NCBI RefSeq assembly: GCF_049651565.1
Contig: NZ_JBASCI010000079.1
Span: 1 to 5,969, forward strand
Reading direction: 5' to 3'
DNA: 5,969 nucleotides
Origin: Brooklawnia sp049651565
GTDB lineage: Bacteria > Actinomycetota > Actinomycetes > Propionibacteriales > Propionibacteriaceae
Part shown: positions 4,741-5,969 of the stretch, piece after piece
Layout of the letters: each line of letters starts with the position of its first letter
Numbering within the stretch: the first letter of the stretch is position 1
Notes under the pieces: model-generated
What the model was told of the DNA's origin: nothing
The model's input: the letters and a program-made list of their open reading frames with translations, nothing else
Databases searched by the model: none
Translations under genes and position numbers: made by a program

Positions 4741-5814
4741 ATGGCGACTCCCGCGACCCAACTGGACGTCGACGGCATCGAGGTGCGGCTGTCCAGCCCC
4801 GACAAGGTGTACTTCCCGGAACTCGGCCTGACCAAGAAGGACTTGGCCGATTACCTGCTCACCGTCGGCGAAGGAATGCTGGCGGGGCTGTTCCGGCGTC
4901 CGACCACCCTGGAGCGCTGGCCCGGCGGGGTGCGGGAGGGGATGAAGCTCGCCACCCGATCGGACGCCAAGGGCGACGCCTTCTACCAGAAGCGCGCCCC
5001 GGAGAAGCGTCCCGACTGGGTGGAGGTCGCCGAGATCAGGTTCCCGTCCGGACGCAAGGCCTGGTCGATCACGCCGGCCAACCTGGCCACCGTGGTCTGG
5101 GCGCTGAACCTGGGTTGCCTGCGGTTCCACCCGTGGCCGGTCACCGCACCCGACGTGGACCAGGTGGACCAGTTGCGCATCGACCTCGACCCGCAGCCCG
5201 GCACCGACTTCGACGACGTGGTGGCCGCCGCCCTCGAGCTACGCAGCGTGATGGGGGAACTCGGCCTGGACTGCTACCCGAAGACCAGCGGCGGTCGCGG
5301 CATGCACGTGTTCAGCCGGATCGAACCGGCCAGCTTCGTGGACGCCCGGCACGCGGCGATCGCGATCGGACGCGAGCTAGCCCACCGGATGCCCGACCGG
5401 GTGACCGTCGACTGGTGGAAGGAGACCCGCGGCGAGCGGGTCTTCGTCGACTACAACCAGATGGCCCGCGACCGGCTGATGGCAAGCCCGTACTCGATCC
5501 GCCCGGTGCCGACGGCCCGGGTGTCGGCGCCGCTGACCTGGGACGAGGTGCCGGGGGTGCACCCCGACGACTTCACCGTGCTCACGATGCCCGACCGGTA
5601 CCGCGAGCTGGGCGACGTCTGGACACCGCTCTACCAGGACCCGCCGGCCAGCCTGGTGCCGGCGCTGAAGCTGTACGACCTCGGCATCGAGTCCGGGCTC
5701 ACCGATATGCCGTATCCCCCGGAGTACCCCAAGATGCCGGGAGAACCGCCCCGGGTGCAGCCGAGCCGGCAGACCAAACCCGACCACGAATACTCCGCAC
5801 CGCCGGTGGAATGA
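4741..5814 (+). CDS. Stand-alone LigD-type polymerase/primase (PolDom, archaeo-eukaryotic primase family)
   Basis: The 357-residue protein resembles the polymerase domain of bacterial LigD, with no ligase or nuclease domain attached. Related mycobacterial stand-alone proteins fill short DNA gaps, prefer ribonucleotides and can prime. RIDLDP (147-152) supplies metal-binding Asp148 and Asp150. FVDYNQ (235-240) supplies the third carboxylate, Asp237. LRFHP (127-131) carries His130, probably the conserved active-site His. KTSGGRGMHVF (181-191) is the nucleotide-binding loop. SSPDKVYFPELGLTKKDL (18-35), FYQKRAPEKRPDWVE (81-95) and ASPYSIRPVPTARVSAPL (248-265) are further family signatures. A Pro-rich tail (324-357) ends the protein. 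The ATG at 4741 begins conserved family sequence; in-frame upstream sequence is antisense to msrB. No Ku or ligase gene is visible, so a role in end joining cannot be claimed. The next gene begins 25 bp downstream. Confidence 0.92.
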   Translation: MATPATQLDVDGIEVRLSSPDKVYFPELGLTKKDLADYLLTVGEGMLAGLFRRPTTLERWPGGVREGMKLATRSDAKGDAFYQKRAPEKRPDWVEVAEIRFPSGRKAWSITPANLATVVWALNLGCLRFHPWPVTAPDVDQVDQLRIDLDPQPGTDFDDVVAAALELRSVMGELGLDCYPKTSGGRGMHVFSRIEPASFVDARHAAIAIGRELAHRMPDRVTVDWWKETRGERVFVDYNQMARDRLMASPYSIRPVPTARVSAPLTWDEVPGVHPDDFTVLTMPDRYRELGDVWTPLYQDPPASLVPALKLYDLGIESGLTDMPYPPEYPKMPGEPPRVQPSRQTKPDHEYSAPPVE

Positions 5815-5827
5815 GGGTGCCAGCCGC

Positions 5828-5839
5828 GATACTGGCCCA
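5828..5839 (+). promoter_or_regulatory. Candidate leaderless promoter -10 of the PPK2-like gene
   Basis: GATACT (5828-5833) ends exactly 6 nt before the ATG at 5840, matching the geometry at 449 and 4741. It departs from TAnnnT at the first base. No Shine-Dalgarno lies at a useful distance. Read-through from the polymerase gene is also likely, given the 25-bp gap. Confidence 0.35.
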
Positions 5840-5969
5840 ATGAGCAAGAAGGAAGACTCCATCCTCAAGCTGCTGCGCTGTCCGCCCCGCGAGATCGACG
5901 TGGTGAGGGACTTCGAGACCGACGCCACCCCGGGCTACCCCAAGGGCCACGACAAGAACGACGCCGATG
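5840..5969 (+). CDS. Probable PPK2-family polyphosphate:nucleotide phosphotransferase, partial (N-terminus)
   Basis: Only the first 43 codons lie in the window, and the frame is open to the right edge. The segment ILKLLRCPPREIDV followed by FETDATPGYPKGHDKND resembles, from memory, the N-terminal region of PPK2-type kinases, where a DPDATPGF-x-G-x-K-x-x-G element precedes the P-loop domain. Such enzymes phosphorylate nucleoside mono- or diphosphates with polyphosphate. The Walker A region and lid, which would confirm the family and its class, are beyond the window. The gene follows the polymerase by 25 bp on the same strand and may be co-transcribed with it. It has no Shine-Dalgarno; a -10-like hexamer in leaderless position precedes the ATG. 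Confidence 0.6.
   Translation, partial: MSKKEDSILKLLRCPPREIDVVRDFETDATPGYPKGHDKNDAD

Noticed and set aside
4684..5130. N-terminal extension of MsrB.
   Set aside because: It is antisense to the polymerase gene, and the GTG at 4683 has the strong AAAGGAG.
4741..5814. A complete LigD-Ku end-joining locus.
   Set aside because: Only the polymerase domain is present. No ligase motif (such as KxDG), nuclease domain or Ku gene is found in the window.

Overview
This window comes from a high-GC actinobacterium. The evidence is third codon positions that are almost all G or C, an actinobacterial-type DXS, a DUF3000-family protein (a family I know only from actinobacteria) and a LigD-type polymerase protein without a ligase. 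The species cannot be read from the sequence. No mobile element, CRISPR array, tRNA or rRNA was seen, and most of the content is conserved core-genome material.

Layout. The left edge (1-99, minus strand) may hold the first 33 codons of a gene running out of the window. A short motif suggests uroporphyrinogen decarboxylase (HemE), but the evidence is thin. A non-coding stretch of about 350 bp (100-448) follows, with an 11-bp inverted repeat, a duplicated 12-bp palindrome and candidate divergent promoters. dxs (449-2362, plus) makes the isoprenoid precursor DXP. Its 3' end overlaps, tail to tail by 36 bp, a minus-strand ribonuclease D gene (2327-3580). Ribonuclease D is coupled by a TGATG stop/start junction to an upstream DUF3000 gene (3580-4167). 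A 90-bp gap with a GC-rich hairpin separates these from msrB (4258-4683, minus), the methionine-R-sulfoxide reductase. msrB is divergent, across only 57 bp, from a stand-alone LigD-type polymerase/primase (4741-5814, plus). The right edge (5840-5969, plus) is the start of a probable PPK2-family polyphosphate:nucleotide phosphotransferase.

How the genes relate. dxs, ribonuclease D, DUF3000 and msrB recall the Mycobacterium tuberculosis order Rv2682c-Rv2681-Rv2680...Rv2674 (from memory), with the same relative strands. There the hem genes lie between DUF3000 and msrB. Here that block is absent, and the possible hemE is on the far side of dxs. The right half pairs oxidative protein repair (MsrB), a DNA gap-filling type polymerase and a polyphosphate-driven nucleotide kinase. 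A joint stress role is inference only.

The most striking non-coding pattern is that all three plus-strand genes have a -10-like hexamer ending exactly 6 nt before the ATG. This is the geometry expected for leaderless transcripts. DUF3000 has nearly the same arrangement, while msrB instead has a strong Shine-Dalgarno. I found no clear undescribed system; the best leads are this promoter pattern, the unexplained intergenic repeats and the polymerase/PPK2 neighbourhood.
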